From assembly GCA_032718565.1 (NCBI GenBank), contig JAVGVS010000002.1:9693867-9757866 (forward strand): a stretch of 64,000 nt of DNA, in the 5' to 3' direction. This stretch comes from Distichodus sexfasciatus (taxonomy: Eukaryota > Chordata > Actinopteri > Characiformes > Distichodontidae). Shown in pieces: positions 48,776 to 61,547 of the stretch. Each line of letters begins with the position of its first letter. Position 1 is the first letter of the stretch. The position numbers and the translations under genes were made by a program. The notes below the pieces were generated by a model. The model worked only from the letters and a program-made list of their open reading frames with translations, did no database searches and was not told the origin of the DNA.

Positions 48776-48964
48776 TCAAAACTGTCCGTTCCGCCGCCGC
48801 GCGTACCAGCCCAGACAGACGCAGAAGCCCACGATCGTGAGCGTCATCCCCAGCAGCAGTGCCACCGCGTCCCCGGCGTCCAAAGCCTCGGCGCCGGGGA
48901 TTAAAGCCATGAAGAGAAACCAGAGCGTCGCACACACAGTCTGACGGTTGACAGTGGAAGCCAT
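48776..48964 (-). CDS. smim30: Small integral membrane protein 30, micropeptide
   Basis: This 62-codon ORF encodes a micropeptide with an N-terminal hydrophobic stretch (about residues 10-27, signal-like, possible cleavage after GAEA), a short acidic segment LDAGD (28-32), a transmembrane helix (about 33-53, AVALLLGMTLTIVGFCVCLG) and a basic tail YARRRNGQF. The pattern E-A-x-x-AGDAxALLLG...YARxRNGQ matches vertebrate SMIM30 (59 aa in human, first catalogued as a long non-coding RNA). It is known as an endomembrane micropeptide implicated in proliferation signalling; its role in fish is unknown. The ORF is intact, in one exon and inside a CpG-rich promoter region. Position next to gpr85 supports the call, because the two genes are neighbours in mammals. 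The ATG at 48964 is preceded by no in-frame alternative. Confidence 0.92.
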   Translation of the reverse strand: MASTVNRQTVCATLWFLFMALIPGAEALDAGDAVALLLGMTLTIVGFCVCLGWYARRRNGQF

Positions 48965-49020
48965 GTTGCTATCGTTGTGGGCGGGGAGGACTGCGATGAC
49001 GTATGATCACGTGGTCGGCT
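48965..49020 (-). promoter_or_regulatory. smim30: Proximal promoter of smim30: GC box, CRE-like site, E-box
   Basis: Immediately upstream of the smim30 ATG (higher coordinates) are GGGCGGGG at 48979-48986, TGACGTA at 48997-49003 and the palindromic E-box CACGTG at 49008-49013, all in CpG-dense DNA that extends from about 48690 to 49060. An ETS-like ACTTCCGG lies inside the transcribed part near 48735. No TATA box is seen. The arrangement fits a housekeeping CpG promoter with a very short 5' UTR. Confidence 0.5.
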
Positions 49021-49566
49021 CTGCATTTCCTCATTCTGCGGCGGACAATGCCGGTGCCTGTTCCACCAAATCCGAGCACACTGCTCCGTTTTTCATTAAA
49101 TGTCAATATTAGACTCAGATTTATTTACTAAGTAGGCTAGAAAATTTGGTCGTGTCTCTGTAGTACTCCCGAAAATATTGATACAATAAAATATGCAATA
49201 GGTAAAGATTCAAAAACAGCATGAAGTCCATTACCAAGTACGTTGTCACACACAAGCTTTGACAGGTATGGTACAAGATTAAAAATATACATGATGCTAA
49301 TGTAAAAAACAGAATAAAGAAATAGGGATCTAACACCACAGGAAAGCACGGAATGTACTCGAATAGGTCACAGAATGAAAAATAATTCATGACATGAATA
49401 CTCAGAAGTAGAGGGTGCGTGCATTGTAATGAAGTAAATAACTTAGTGCAAGTACATTGTGTATCCGGATGTGCAAGAGGATAAGTACAATGAATCAGAT
49501 CAACATACAATTCACAGTGAGAACTATGCGATTCAACAATACAAAATATCCAATAGAGTATAGAAG
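49021..49566. other. Intergenic, upstream of smim30
   Basis: The first 60 bp belong to the smim30 CpG region; the rest is AT-rich with no gene. A 27-codon plus-strand frame from the ATG at 49048 has no recognisable similarity. Confidence 0.45.
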
Positions 49567-49640
49567 CAGTGTTAGGAAAGTTACTTTAAACGGTAGCTTT
49601 GATTAAAAGTACAACAAAGCTATAGTTTAAATATATTAGT
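49567..49640. mobile_element. hAT-type MITE left-end fragment
   Basis: Begins CAGTGTTAGGAAAGTTACTT and has GGTAGCTTTGATTAAAAG, like the inverted ends of the copies at 15881 and 34603. No right end nearby. Confidence 0.5.
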
Positions 49641-49751
49641 AGTAGTATTATTAGTATTATTAGTATTATTATTATTAATGCATATCGGTTTAAGTACATG
49701 GAAAATGAGCAAAAATGTTTTCACCCTATTTTATGATGAAACATTACAGTC

Positions 49752-49754
<3 letters not shown>

Positions 49755-49794
<40 letters not shown>
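49755..49794. repeat. (TTA)n microsatellite
   Basis: About 13 units; a shorter, interrupted TAT/TTA run precedes it at 49641-49676. Confidence 0.96.
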
Positions 49795-49796
<2 letters not shown>

Positions 49797-52700
49797 CTTA
49801 GTCATAACTAACTGCAAGATTAATAAACCAGTCAAGTTTTTATTTGTTAAACTGTTAATGTGGGAAGCTGAAACTGTTTTACGGTGGTAAAACGAATTCC
49901 CTTTCTAAGCAGGCAGACAAGACAGGTAGTTTGTCTGAGAAGAAAGTGACTCAGGTGAGTCATAGTGTTTTGGCTCCAGTAGGCCAACATATTTCATCAA
50001 GTAGTTAAATGCATATTCTCAGCCGTGTATGACGTTAACACAGAGAGAAGAATTGGCAGAGGCCGCGATTTAGGAACATGCGACTACAAAAAAGGTATAA
50101 ATGATATAAAAAGTATGTAACAGCCATAAATCCTGTTACAGTAATCTTGAATTGCAGCATCATTTGCATTGACGTCAAAAATTAAATTTTACTCATATGA
50201 TGAACTGGGGGCGCCATAAGTATTGTGTAAAAGTCAAAGTTAAATTAAACCGACAGCCCTGAATAAATATAACCAATGTAAATTTATTATCACTGTGCAT
50301 CTGTATGTTCATTTGCTTTTATTTATAAATCTATTTTTCTTATTGCACTAAGCCATTAGCAAACTAAGCAGCTGAGTTATCACTTAGGCCTCTAACTCAT
50401 CTCAGGGCCTCTTTATTAGCATTATGTATTATATTTTGGCCACCCCTTTTCATATAATGCCTTATGTTTTGACTACTGTGTAAAATTAAAACATGACGTT
50501 TTGTGCCTTTGGATGATATTAAGACATAGAGCAAATGTTGACAGTCTGCAATTGATAGTACGTCAACAAAAAACTAGCAACTCTCAGGTATTTTTATAGA
50601 TAGAATTGAAGGGATTTCATTGTAGTGCACCCAGCTCTCTCTCTCTAACATGCTTCTAGACTTCTAGTGCATACTCCACATTGACTGCGTTTTCCCAGAC
50701 TTGGTGCCAGGCTACATTTCACCTCACGCCACAAATTAATTGGCATATGGCACGGTAGGGGCTTACCGCTATCTGTCGGCATGCAATGCAGGGCTCTGTG
50801 ATTTAATTAGACCATACCAGCCAAAGTAAAACACTGACCTTGTAAGTCAGCCATGGTGTCCGGCCGACCCATCCGCCGCTGTCCAGCTTGTTTACGACAG
50901 TCTTTCCACAGCATGCGGATGGGGGGATTATCAGCAGGTCTGAAATGTGAGCCTGGTACTAAAGAGCCCATTATGATGCGGAACACACAATAGTGGAGAT
51001 TAATACCACTGTCCTGACCTGCTGGACAGACGCTGCCGTTTCTCGATATTTGTGGCACTTTGCGCTGATCGATGTCTGGAGGTGTTTGCAGGCCAGAGAA
51101 AGATGGGTGGCACAGAATTACTATGAAAGTACGGTGGACTTGATGGTGGTTAAGAGTCATGAAATCTTAAGATGATTAGCCCAACAAACTTGGGTTCTCA
51201 GATAACATAGTTAAGAAGGTTATTTTAAAAACCATTTCCACTGTGGCCATTTTTAGGTGCCATTTTTGGAAACATTCAAGTTGGTTTTAGTGTTAAGCCA
51301 TCTTAATCAGAAAACAACAGCAAATGAGATTAAGCGGCGTTTATAGATTGTGAAAATCCTTGTGGCATTAATGTACAAGCTAATTTAGCAGATGTGAGAA
51401 GGCTCACAGGTACGGCAACAATGATCAAAGCATTGTGTTTGCATATTAGATATTGATTAAGTTTGTTTCATATTACTGTCTGCTTTTGTAAGGACAAACT
51501 TCTTCAACTGTTCCAGAAAAGCTTAAAAGACTCCCTCACTTTAGATTAATTATGCACTGAAATAGGTTTCTTAGAGGAGAGAAGTAAAAGTGAGTCTTAG
51601 GAGCAATTGCTACGTTTGTACTGAGTCTTTGGTACACCCATAATGAATTCCTGTGGGAAGACATAACAAATGGATTGTCCTGTGGCTTTTGTGCTAATGT
51701 TCTGCATGTTAAATACTTAACAGAACTGAGATGTTGGCAGAGACGAAGGACGGCTGGTCCCACTGTGTCATACGGGTTGGCAGGGCAACTGGAGGCACTG
51801 TTGGTTTGAAATGGCTTCAAGGTAAGCTGGACCTACAAAACGTCTTGCTTGTCTGGGTTAGCCCAGCTTGGCACGTAGTTATAACTGGTTCAGCCTGTGC
51901 CATGCCAGACATGTTGTCATGGGGCGACAGTTGTGGGCCAGTGACGGGAAAATCTGTCCGTAGCAAAATTGCTTGATTGCGTCGTTATCTGATCGGTTCT
52001 CTTTTTTGCCTCCTTCACCTCGCCCTGTCCCCCGTCGCAGGTCTCCACCTGGTGAAAGACATGCACTGTCCCACTTCCAATCTGGTGCAGTGTCAAATCT
52101 TAATGGAATTTATGATCAATGGTTTTGAGCCCAAACCACTTTATTTTCTTGTTTTGTTTGTGTTCTGTCTAGTGCTTTTTTTTCTAACAAAGATAAATTG
52201 CACAGTATCGGCTGTGCTACTTTTTCTTTGACTGCTCCTAAATTCTCTCTCACCCCTAGAGAGAGGAAGTAAGCGCTAGCAAGAGAGCGAGGGCGAAAGA
52301 AAGAAACCTTTGAGTTGTTTTTGTGTAGTAAAAAAAAACAAAAAGAAAGCCAAATCTATTTCATGGGCCAGTGCATGTTATTGCTAGACCCCACTTTAAA
52401 ATTAAATGATAAAATGAGGGTCTGTTACTGTCAAAAACATTGCAGAAATGCTATATGCAGATTGCATATATGCTCCAGGCACTCCACGCAAGGCATTCTG
52501 GGTAAAGTGCAGATTTCTGGTGGTGACAGCAGACGTACTGACACTGCATCACGCATCCTCTCACTGCTTTAAATGTCATCATCGTGTGTGACGAGCACAA
52601 TCATGGGTCTCATCTGCCTCGCTCTCGGGTTGATGTGCCTCTCTTAGTCAGTTAGACAGCACACCATACTCCTTATCTGGAAATTTAATCTAATGTCAGA

Positions 52701-54714
52701 ATCGCTTTACATGAGGATAATCCTGCTTATGTCCAAATACCATATTTTTGGTGTTTTAAGCAGTGTTCGCTGTGATCCAAACCTCCCTTCCCCAGCCCTT
52801 CTTTAAAATAGCAGGCTGATGAGGGAGTGGGAGATGAAAGAACGCAGCCTCACCGATGTTTCGGGCTCAAAGGAATCCCTCGAATTTTGCTTTTGAGACA
52901 TGTTTTGTAGAGTGGGAGGAGGGGACGGCGGTGCCGCTACTTTGTTATAATGGTTGCCGTGCTCCAGTGAGATTAGACGGAGAGGTGCTCAGGCAGAAGG
53001 CCACTCTGAGACAGATGCCAGAAACTGTGTCACTGATGTTCGCTGGTTCGTGTCGTATTTACCATTTGCAGAAGCCTGCTTTTATGAACACGTCTGCAAC
53101 AGTTAAAAGCATGTCACTTCTTTCCCCCAGTACTCATCCCCGTCAGACCCTGTTGTATGAGTAAACTAAAAGCCTCCACGTACTCCCCGGCGACCCGCTG
53201 CACAAACGATTGCACCATCTAATCCTTTATGTAAGGCTACATGGACAGGCAGTGTAGTGCTTATTTACCTCTAAATGTAATGAAATGTGTACAACAGTTT
53301 GATAGATGTAGCCTACGCTAGAGTAAGGTCAATCCATGCGCTGCTATCGCACAGCAAAATGCTAAAACCAGCGAGCAAGCAACGTTTGATTTAACCGCCG
53401 CGGCACACGCGCCCGAATGTTTGCCTGGAATGTTATTCCTGCCTAGAGGAACGGTGCGGGTTGCGGAGAGGGTAACATTTCAATGGTTTCACTGTTTCCA
53501 TGGCGACTCCGACTTCAGCCTCGCTTTCACTGTTGTGCTGAGGTGCTTGCCCTTGCTTCGAGTTCACAGTCAAGATGAAAACATGAAGAGAAGAGTCTTC
53601 GCTTGCCAGAGAGGAATGTCTGCTGACAAATAATGCGCCTAGATTAGCCATTATTCCATCTATACATCCTTTCCTGTCGTCCACGCACTGCTTAAAAAAA
53701 GCATTCAATGCATTTTTCTCAGTCTTTTGGCACATAGATACACCCTTAGCACAAGCCGAACATTCTATGTATAAAAGCAATCTACGCCTCAGGCAAAGTG
53801 AAGGATCAATCCTTGTTTAATTTATTTATTGCAAATAGAAGAGTGCATACAGTTCACATTTACTGGTAGATCTAGGCACACTCGATCATTTGTGCTTAAG
53901 GAAGAAGACCGCCCTCTATATTTTCTGTGAATTACTCTACATTTCTAGGTTGCCGAATATTCTTTGGTCTCGCTGTTGCGCGTCGTGTCCGACTGCGCAG
54001 CAAACAGCCTATTAAGTGACCTATTTATCCACGGCCAAGTCTGCTGGCTCACTCACTGCAATTACTTTGGTTGGATGTCTGACGCTTCGCTTTCAAATCA
54101 ATGATTCCGCAGCTCGCCCAGGCTGCTGTGCGCCCCTCCTTCAGACGAGAATGGACACTCCATCCTGATAACAACATCTCAGAAAGGGTGGAAAGAGAGG
54201 GCACCGATCACTGAACAGGACACGGCAAAAGCAAAGATGTTCTGTTGTTGGCTTATAAGTGGCGGACTCTTTTGACCCAAGCCTGATTGCACAAGCATTT
54301 AACTGTGGACTCTCCCAAAAGTGTGATGAAGGACTGTGATGATTAGGGAGAAAAAGAATGGGCCTGCCTTGATTTTAAAGGGGCACTCTAGGATAAACTT
54401 GGCTTTCAATAGTTTGTGTGTAATGACAAAACATATTCATTCAAATCCCACCTTTCCAAAAAAGGGTTCTGTGTTCCATAGTCCATGCGGACAGAAGAAA
54501 TATCTCTTAGAAACTTAGTTTAGCGTTTTTTAAAATGCCTTGAAAAAGATAGAAACGTTTTGCATTATATAGCATGCTATACAACCCAACCCTATATTCA
54601 AAATCTATGACTTTGAAAGGCACAATGGACAGAACTTATGACTTATGAAAAATAATTGGAAGAATGCTTTCTTCCTGCAAAACATCACTGAAAGCCTTAA
54701 CAATGTGATGTCAA
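49795..54714. other. Intergenic, no gene recognised
   Basis: Few repeats. Stretches at 50830-51170 and 53330-54240 are GC-richer and unique-looking and may be regulatory or non-coding exons. The frame at 51977-52231 resembles a signal peptide plus membrane segment but starts at TTG, so it is not called. Confidence 0.4.
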
Positions 54715-54831
54715 ATTGTGATAACTGTGATAACTTTCATATAACTGTAGCGTTGCTATGGCTATTGCTTTCAATCAAAAATAGTTTGTAGCTTGGAAAT
54801 TTAGCTTTTAAAAGCATGTTCCCCAACACTG
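54715..54831. mobile_element. hAT-type MITE right-end fragment
   Basis: AGTTTGTAGCTTGGAAATTT followed by terminal CCCCAACACTG, the right end of the MITE family. The left end is unclear. Confidence 0.5.
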
Positions 54832-55440
54832 CTCTTGGCCTGAAGATGACAGTTGCTAGAACATCATGAACCCTATGGGGTCTACAGTGTTACTGATTTG
54901 ATGAGAAATATGATTTTTATAACAGATAATGTATTGACATAATTTTTTGCTGTATGCTAGTTAATGCTGGTTGGAGAAGGTCATTTCAATGTTGTTTAAA
55001 GTAAGACTTATGGTAGTTTGCTCAGCTGTGTGGTTGGTCAGCATGGTTACCATAAGATAACAGCAGCAGTGTTGCCCAATGTGCAGCAATAAATGGGTCT
55101 GAAGAATGCAGCAGATGTCTGTTCCATTACAGTACTAAGATGTAACAGTGCTTTTCCTGCAACCAAGCCAGCGGCACTTGCCAGTCCGGGAAATTAATGG
55201 TGCTGGTGATTGCACTGCTGGTAATTACAAAGTTCGGGGAAATCGCTGCTGTGTCAGAGAAGCAAGTTATTTTCAGGCTTAAGTTTCTCCCTTCCATCGA
55301 TAGCCCTGGAAGCTAATACATTCTAAATGGTGAATACACCTCTAAGTAGTCATTATTGTCTTTTAGTGTTCTGTGGAAACACAAGTTTCTAATGTACAGT
55401 CTATTGGTAAAGGATTGGAAATTGTTCAGCATGAGTGTGA
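54832..55440. other. Intergenic, nothing recognised
   Basis: No gene or repeat assigned. Confidence 0.5.
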
Positions 55441-55624
55441 AACTGGTTTGTATGGCCTCTGAACCAAGAGATTATGGGTTCAAATCCTACCTCCAGCATT
55501 ACCACCTTTGAGTCTCTGAGCAAGGCCCTCTCCCTAATTTGCTGCTGGGAGACTGTCCCTGTAATTAGGGAATGGAAGTCGTTCTGGATGAGAACATTTG
55601 CTAAATAGCATAAATGTAAAATGT
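55441..55624 (+). repeat. SINE family B with intact tail
   Basis: GGGTTCAAATCCTACCTCCA B-box area, TGAGCAAGGCCCTCTCCC linker, TGGGAGACTGTCCCTGTAAT and the tail GTCGTTCTGGATGAGAACAT then TTGCTAAATAGCATAAATG. Confidence 0.82.
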
Positions 55625-58029
55625 AATGGAAATGGAAAATGTACAGTAGCAAAAACATGTTGCCAGATGTAAAATAACCTTTGCCGTTGCTTTATTTTCC
55701 TCAAAATAATCAATATTTTTTCATTCAGGAGATGCACTAGTTTCAACTTAAATGCAAAGACACACTCTCCTGTAGTCAATGGTGAACCCTGACAATGTTG
55801 TTTGGATTCTATCAGTGACTCCTCGCCAGCCCTAGCAACAAGGACCTGCAGGGGAGGGATGAAGATGAGAGGATAAAAAAAGAGAAACAGACCAAAAGAG
55901 ACAAATAAGATAACAGAACGTCATGGTTTTGAAAACAGAGTGGCAAGGATGGAGGCTATAAAGCTTTGTCTTTATCAGTGAGCAAACCAGTGGATTGCAA
56001 GCCATTGAGATTTGTCAACAGGATCAGAAAAGGATCAGGAATCTAAATTGCTTTGGACTCAAGGTCTCTCTGTCCCCAGGAACTCTGTCTTTGCCTAAGC
56101 ATTTCTTGGAGCAAGGGCATTACTGAAATGTCTTAATGTTTGATTACCAAAAATGAATAAAGTGGTGAGTCACGGTTTTGGCACCGTAAATTTTGGGTTC
56201 TCTGATGACTCAGCCTTTGAAAGCAGTGCCCTCTTTCCACTGAAATCTTTCACTACATTGTGCGCGCTGTCTTTTATGTGACAGCCCAGGCTTCATCCCT
56301 GTCAGTCCTGCGCTCCAATAGCGCCGTAAGTGCATGTGAGCATGGAGTGAATCATCCTCAGATTAGAATGCAAAGCAGCTTTTAGTAAAACAGCGGTGAT
56401 CGGGGAGGAGGAGGAAGAGATGAGGTGCTCTTGCTTCAAGACAGGTCGGTGACTCAGCAGGAAGGTGCAAACCAGGTGTTTCGGTGCAAACTTTATGGAT
56501 CTACCAGCTCGCGACGTGTCACTAGGGAGCCGTGTGTTATGGTTCAAGACCATTTCAGGGGAAGATAACCTTCCCAAGGCGTAGTGCTGACACTTCTTAC
56601 CAGGAACAATTGGCAATAAATACAAATTACTACAGCCTTCTACTGTAGTCCTCCTTTAATATGTTGGCATCCACAATGCATTCTTAAAAAATTAGGTTAA
56701 ATACAGATGACTTGCATTTTTGCTGTATTAAAGGAAGTAAATTTCCATATTAAAATTTGACCATTTGCTAATTAAATATGTAACTAATGCAAAGGTTGTA
56801 GTAGCCATTTATAATGACCTTTTAGTTTAGGTTTATTAGTCTTATTTATTTATCTTGTCTTTTTTATTTATCTACTTGTCGATGTATTGTACTGGGTGTC
56901 ATGGTCACATGGGTTTAAGGTATATGTACAGGTGTGCACACCATTTGAGCAGGTGTGAAAGATGGAGGACGTACGGTTCTTATCGTAGCCGTTGTTGTAG
57001 CCTCCACAACACGCCGCCAGTACGGAAGTATTTTATTTAAACATGACCAGCGATCACTAACTTGTATAGAAAATAAATGTATTTTGAAATATGCAGTTAA
57101 TAAACTGAGTATTGTCTGTGCTTAAAAACTTTACTGGGAATATTTGTATTACAAATCAAAATGGCATAAGGATTTTTAAAAAACCTCCTGAGCCTGACTG
57201 TTTCTGACTATAGAGGCATTTGCCTGATTTTGCAGGCACAGATCAAGTCCTTGATTATTTTTATTGCCTTGGCCCTACTCTGCCTGGCGTTGCGTCCTGC
57301 AGCGAGGGCAGGGCTGACCTGAAGAGGAGCTGTACTGAACGCCCAACTCTCTGCAGAGCTTTAAGGTTCAGGACGGAGAAGTTGTACTATGTTATACTTT
57401 GGGAAATGATGTTTTCTTTTGAAGTGATATAGAAGGTTTTCAGGATTTTTCAGGGAGACCTTGATTTTCCCCAGCTGCTTCAGGTGGTAAGGATGCTGTC
57501 TTGACTGTGTAACAGGTTTGTATATGCAGTGACCATGACAAGTCACTATGAAGTGCAAACCAACATAGCCTCTGGGACATCATTAATACTGATGGATGGT
57601 GTAGATAAGAGGTCATGACATGGATGTAAAGAAAAAGATGCGTGGAAATGGGTTGGAATAAATAAACAAGTGGTTAGGCATAAGGACACCATTTCTCCAA
57701 AATCTCTTCTGACAACACAACAAGAATTACTATTGCAACAACACAAGTATGGTACAACTAACCTGTCTTACAGTAGTCTAAATACAGTTCATCTGGTGAA
57801 TGCTTCATTATGATGCTAACCAGCATTTTAACGCCATGACTGTTATATTTGAAATGAAGCAAATAGTCTTTAAATCTCAAGCCAGAGTCACATCAGTCTA
57901 TCTCAGTCGTTGTGAAAGTGTGGGCCGCGCCAAACTAGTAGGGAATAGAGGCATGACAGGTGGGGCGCTACAAATGGAACAAGTTTGCCTTTTTATGCTT
58001 GTCTTTATCGCTGATGGGAATAACATTGT
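55625..58029. other. Intergenic, nothing recognised
   Basis: No gene assigned; short frames lack domains. Confidence 0.5.
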
Positions 58030-58319
58030 TAGTAACAACTTTAATTTTCAGTAACAGGTAATCGAACTAATTTATTTTTACAACGGCATTACCATTACTG
58101 AGAACAAAATGTGGCACATTACTATAATTAAGCTCATTAAAGCTGTTTTCATCCAACCAGACTTTCAATTCTCAAGACTTTCTTTGACAATGTTATATGT
58201 AACGCAATAGTCACTTTCCCTGGTAACTAGTTACTTTTATAATGCTGTAACTCAGTTACTAACTTGGTTACTTTTTGGGAGAAAGATTACTCTTTTAAAG
58301 TAACTGCCCAAACACTGGT
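58030..58319. mobile_element. hAT-like MITE, second family
   Basis: The right end reads CAGTGTTTGGGCAGTTACTT inverted, with GTAACTAGTTAC and repeated AGTTACT motifs inside. The left part has TAACAGGTAATCG. This is the widespread fish element rich in GTTACT motifs; the left end is approximate. Confidence 0.55.
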
Positions 58320-59012
58320 CTTTATTAATGCCTCCGTTTATTGACAATAATGATCACACAATAAAAAATACCCACTCACGAAGGAATCATGAATAGCCCA
58401 CAAACATGTCAAAGGAACATTAGATAGGAGACCGGGAGAAATTGAAGAAACCTATTTGTATAGATTGCAAAGTAAGAAACTGAAGTAGGCCTACAATTTC
58501 ATTTGTATTGTCTGTATTTTGATTAATACTTAGTTTTATTTTATTTTCTGTGTTTATGAACATGTTGATGTATCTGTTTAATGTTACTGACTTAGAGATA
58601 GACATTCATGTCACTTCAATAAATGTGAAAAATTAAAACAGTGTATTTCATTACCATTTTGTTGGGTCAATATGGGAGATGTAGGGCTCAAAAATTCTCT
58701 CTCATTTGAAGTGAGGGATGACAGAAAAAGTTTGAGCAGCACTGGTCTATTTTCATATGTCCTCTGTTATCACGATAGTATTTTCTCCATTGTGCATTAC
58801 AGTTGTTCATAGCTATTGTAAGAGGTAAGAATGATATGCTGTACTAACTTTACTTCCACCCGGAGATCTACATTCTAAACAGCTGTGTGCTTGTTCAACA
58901 AATGTGAGGAAAGTGCTGACTCATTTAGCATAGCAGTAAACCTTAATCATTCACATACTACATCTTGGAGATTAAACATACCTGATATTACCTGTGCCGC
59001 AACATAGTGAGC
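58320..59012. other. Intergenic, nothing recognised
   Basis: No gene or repeat assigned. Confidence 0.5.
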
Positions 59013-59491
59013 ATAGTAAGTTGAAGAAGCTACTTTCAATTGGGAGCTTTTCAAGATACAAGCTACTGATTAAAAGAAGCTAAGCTATAGCAATAGTACT
59101 ATTGTACTGTAATAGTGAACTGCACAAGCTACAGAGAAAAGTATGCAACTACATCCAAGTTTTCTCACAGACACAGATTCTTGCTTCTATCTTCACCAAA
59201 GTGGACTCCAGCTTGCAGCTGCCAAGAGCGCCCAGTGATGCAATGACACAGAAGACTTTCAAATGCGACTTCTGGGGTTCAGCACTAATCACGAACAACT
59301 AGTAGTTGAAAATATCCATCTTTGTAGCATTTTGCCATTATATGTCACTATTTGTCAAAAAGAATAGTCACTCGAAAATAGTTACTTTCGAGTAGTTACA
59401 TTCGAGTAGAATAGTTACTAGTTTTAAAAGTAGCTTTGCCACAGTTAAGTTAGTAGCCTTGCTAATTTTAGTTAGCTACTCCCCAACATTG
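59013..59491. mobile_element. hAT-type MITE, third near-full copy
   Basis: Left part AAGTTGAAGAAGCTACTTTC; right part TTAGTTAGCTACTCCCCAAC then ATTG. Internal repeats AGTTACTTTCGAGTAG. No clear target duplication, so the boundaries are approximate. Confidence 0.6.
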
Positions 59492-61405
59492 GAATGCAAT
59501 GATGATAATAACAGAAGTGATCTCAACAACAGGTAAAATGAACAGCATTTGATTGTTAGATACTCCATCCAAGCCATTGGTAGTGTCTTGCACTGAATGT
59601 CCCTGGAGGTTTTTTGAACCTGTTTCCGCTATGTTGTATCTCTGTTGGTACGCTGCTCTAAGAGCTTTACATTTGAATGACTTTAATGACTTCTAATGAA
59701 CATTAGAGCAATTTAGACGTAGCATGACCCAAAGAAGAACCACAAACAAATGAACAAACCAACTATAGCCTAGTCAAAGCACAGAGGTCAGAGATCTGAA
59801 TCTTGGTAGTAGTATCTAGTGTTTGTGTGTGTAATGTTTGGCATTGACTGAGTAGCTTCACACACATCTGCAAGCTTGCTTGTGGGGGCTGCGACCTTTA
59901 CATAACACCATTCCCAGCATGCTTGGCGAGAAGAGGCGAGGAAGGTTCAGCTGTCTGTGTGTATGTGGACTCTGTGTGACTCTGTTTAATGGTGCTGGGT
60001 CACATGGGGCCACACTTGGGAGAAGTAAATCCCCAGGATTTAATAACGTAATCCAGACCACCTCCTGAGGACAGGCGAGATGTCTTCAGCCTGTAATTTA
60101 AAGTCACACAGCTGAGTGAAAACGATGCAGAATTCTTCATCTCCCTCTGCTTTGGACTAACTCATCCTTTAATTGATTTTGTTACAGCAGACCAATGATT
60201 TGTATGGGCATAGAGTTGCTGCCTGTCAGATATGTTTGGAATGCAAAGAATTATGCGAGCAGCCCTGGCGAATTACAACAGTGACTTTGCTTCATCTGTT
60301 TGTCAGAGCTTGGCTTAATCTATAAAAACATGATTTTGTACAGAGCTTACATAGATTTTTCCCGGCTTTGCTATTGATTCTGCCTCTATACCACAGATTG
60401 TAGGTCTATTTTGTACTATAAATGTTGTAACCATAAAAGGATGTCTGAGAACAATGCATATTCTAAAGCATTTCGGTCGAACTTCATAGTCTCACAGATG
60501 CTGGAACTTCAATAATCTATAATAATTATTTAATTGATTACTCTATCAACAATCATAATAAAGTGAAAGCTGGAGGTATTTGTGCTTGTGTGGAATAATT
60601 TTCCATATTCTCCTGAGCATTTCTCCTTCAAGTATAAACACTTCTCATCAAAGTATGTAAGTGGGTCACAATCTTTTTTTAAATTAAGTCTAGACAGATT
60701 TACAACGATGTTTTGCAAGTCTACATTTGAGGGGAAACGTATATAGTAAACAATTTATGCTGGAAAAGTCGCAGTTTCAAATAATAATAGTTGAAAAAAG
60801 GGAAGAACAGGTAAACAGGAATACAAGCAATGGGACATAAACTTAAATTAGGATCATAAGGAGAAAATGTCAGAGTCAATTAGTTCTCAACTTCTCACCT
60901 TAGGGGAAGGGGGTATAACCATGAGGCTGTTGGTTTTGGGATATCTCCCATTGTTGTTTGATGTACTTGATCAATATAATTGTTCTTTCTGCTACCAATG
61001 CTGACTTGCTGACATATTTTTTGATGCTGGAGCTAATTTTTGGGAACACAACACTAGTGATACCATAAAAACCATCAAGTTTTGTACCTTTTGGCCATTT
61101 GTGTACTTACTGTGAGCTGTCCAGCATCTCTTCTGTTCATACATATATTAGCTGAATGTCAAAAATTAGCTGACAAATTAAAATTGCAGAACATTTAGGA
61201 TACGAGCGTCCTTCATTTTTAACCTTTGTATTCTGATGAAGCTGAAAGGTCATACGTAGACACCACACCTCATTTGTTGAGTTACACAAATGTGCATGTC
61301 AAAGCTCAGTTAAGTTGAACTTGGTGCGAAATGCATGTGAAATTGTGTTTTCTACCAGAAGCAAGGACCTATAATGGAAGCCGAGGCGTTTCCAGCCTTT
61401 AAGGA
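59492..61405. other. Intergenic, nothing recognised
   Basis: No gene assigned. Confidence 0.5.
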
Positions 61406-61547
61406 CACACTGGGCTGAAGCCCCAATAAAATCGTCTGGCGACGCCCCTGAAAAAAGCTAAACAGCTGCACAATTATTTTAGCTGCCCAGGCTAGACACG
61501 AAATACCCTGGGCTGAAGCCCTGGTAAAATCAGCTGGCAACGCCTAC
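61406..61547. repeat. Two direct repeats, 98-99 bp apart, each with a small hairpin
   Basis: CTGGGCTGAAGCCCC...TAAAATCGTCTGGCGACGCC and CTGGGCTGAAGCCCT...TAAAATCAGCTGGCAACGCC. GGGCTgaAGCCC is self-complementary. Probably pieces of a dispersed repeat. Confidence 0.6.

Noticed and set aside
49048..49131. 27-codon frame divergent from smim30 (MPVPVPPNPS...)
   Set aside because: Short, no similarity and no splice signal; likely chance in CpG promoter DNA.
51731..51830. ATG frame ending in a GTAAGC donor-like site
   Set aside because: The peptide matches nothing I know, Kozak context is weak and the frame lies in a region without other exon signals.
51977..52231. 84-codon plus-strand frame resembling a signal peptide plus a membrane segment
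   Set aside because: The frame opens at TTG, not ATG, in normal nuclear DNA, and no splice acceptor or similarity supports it.
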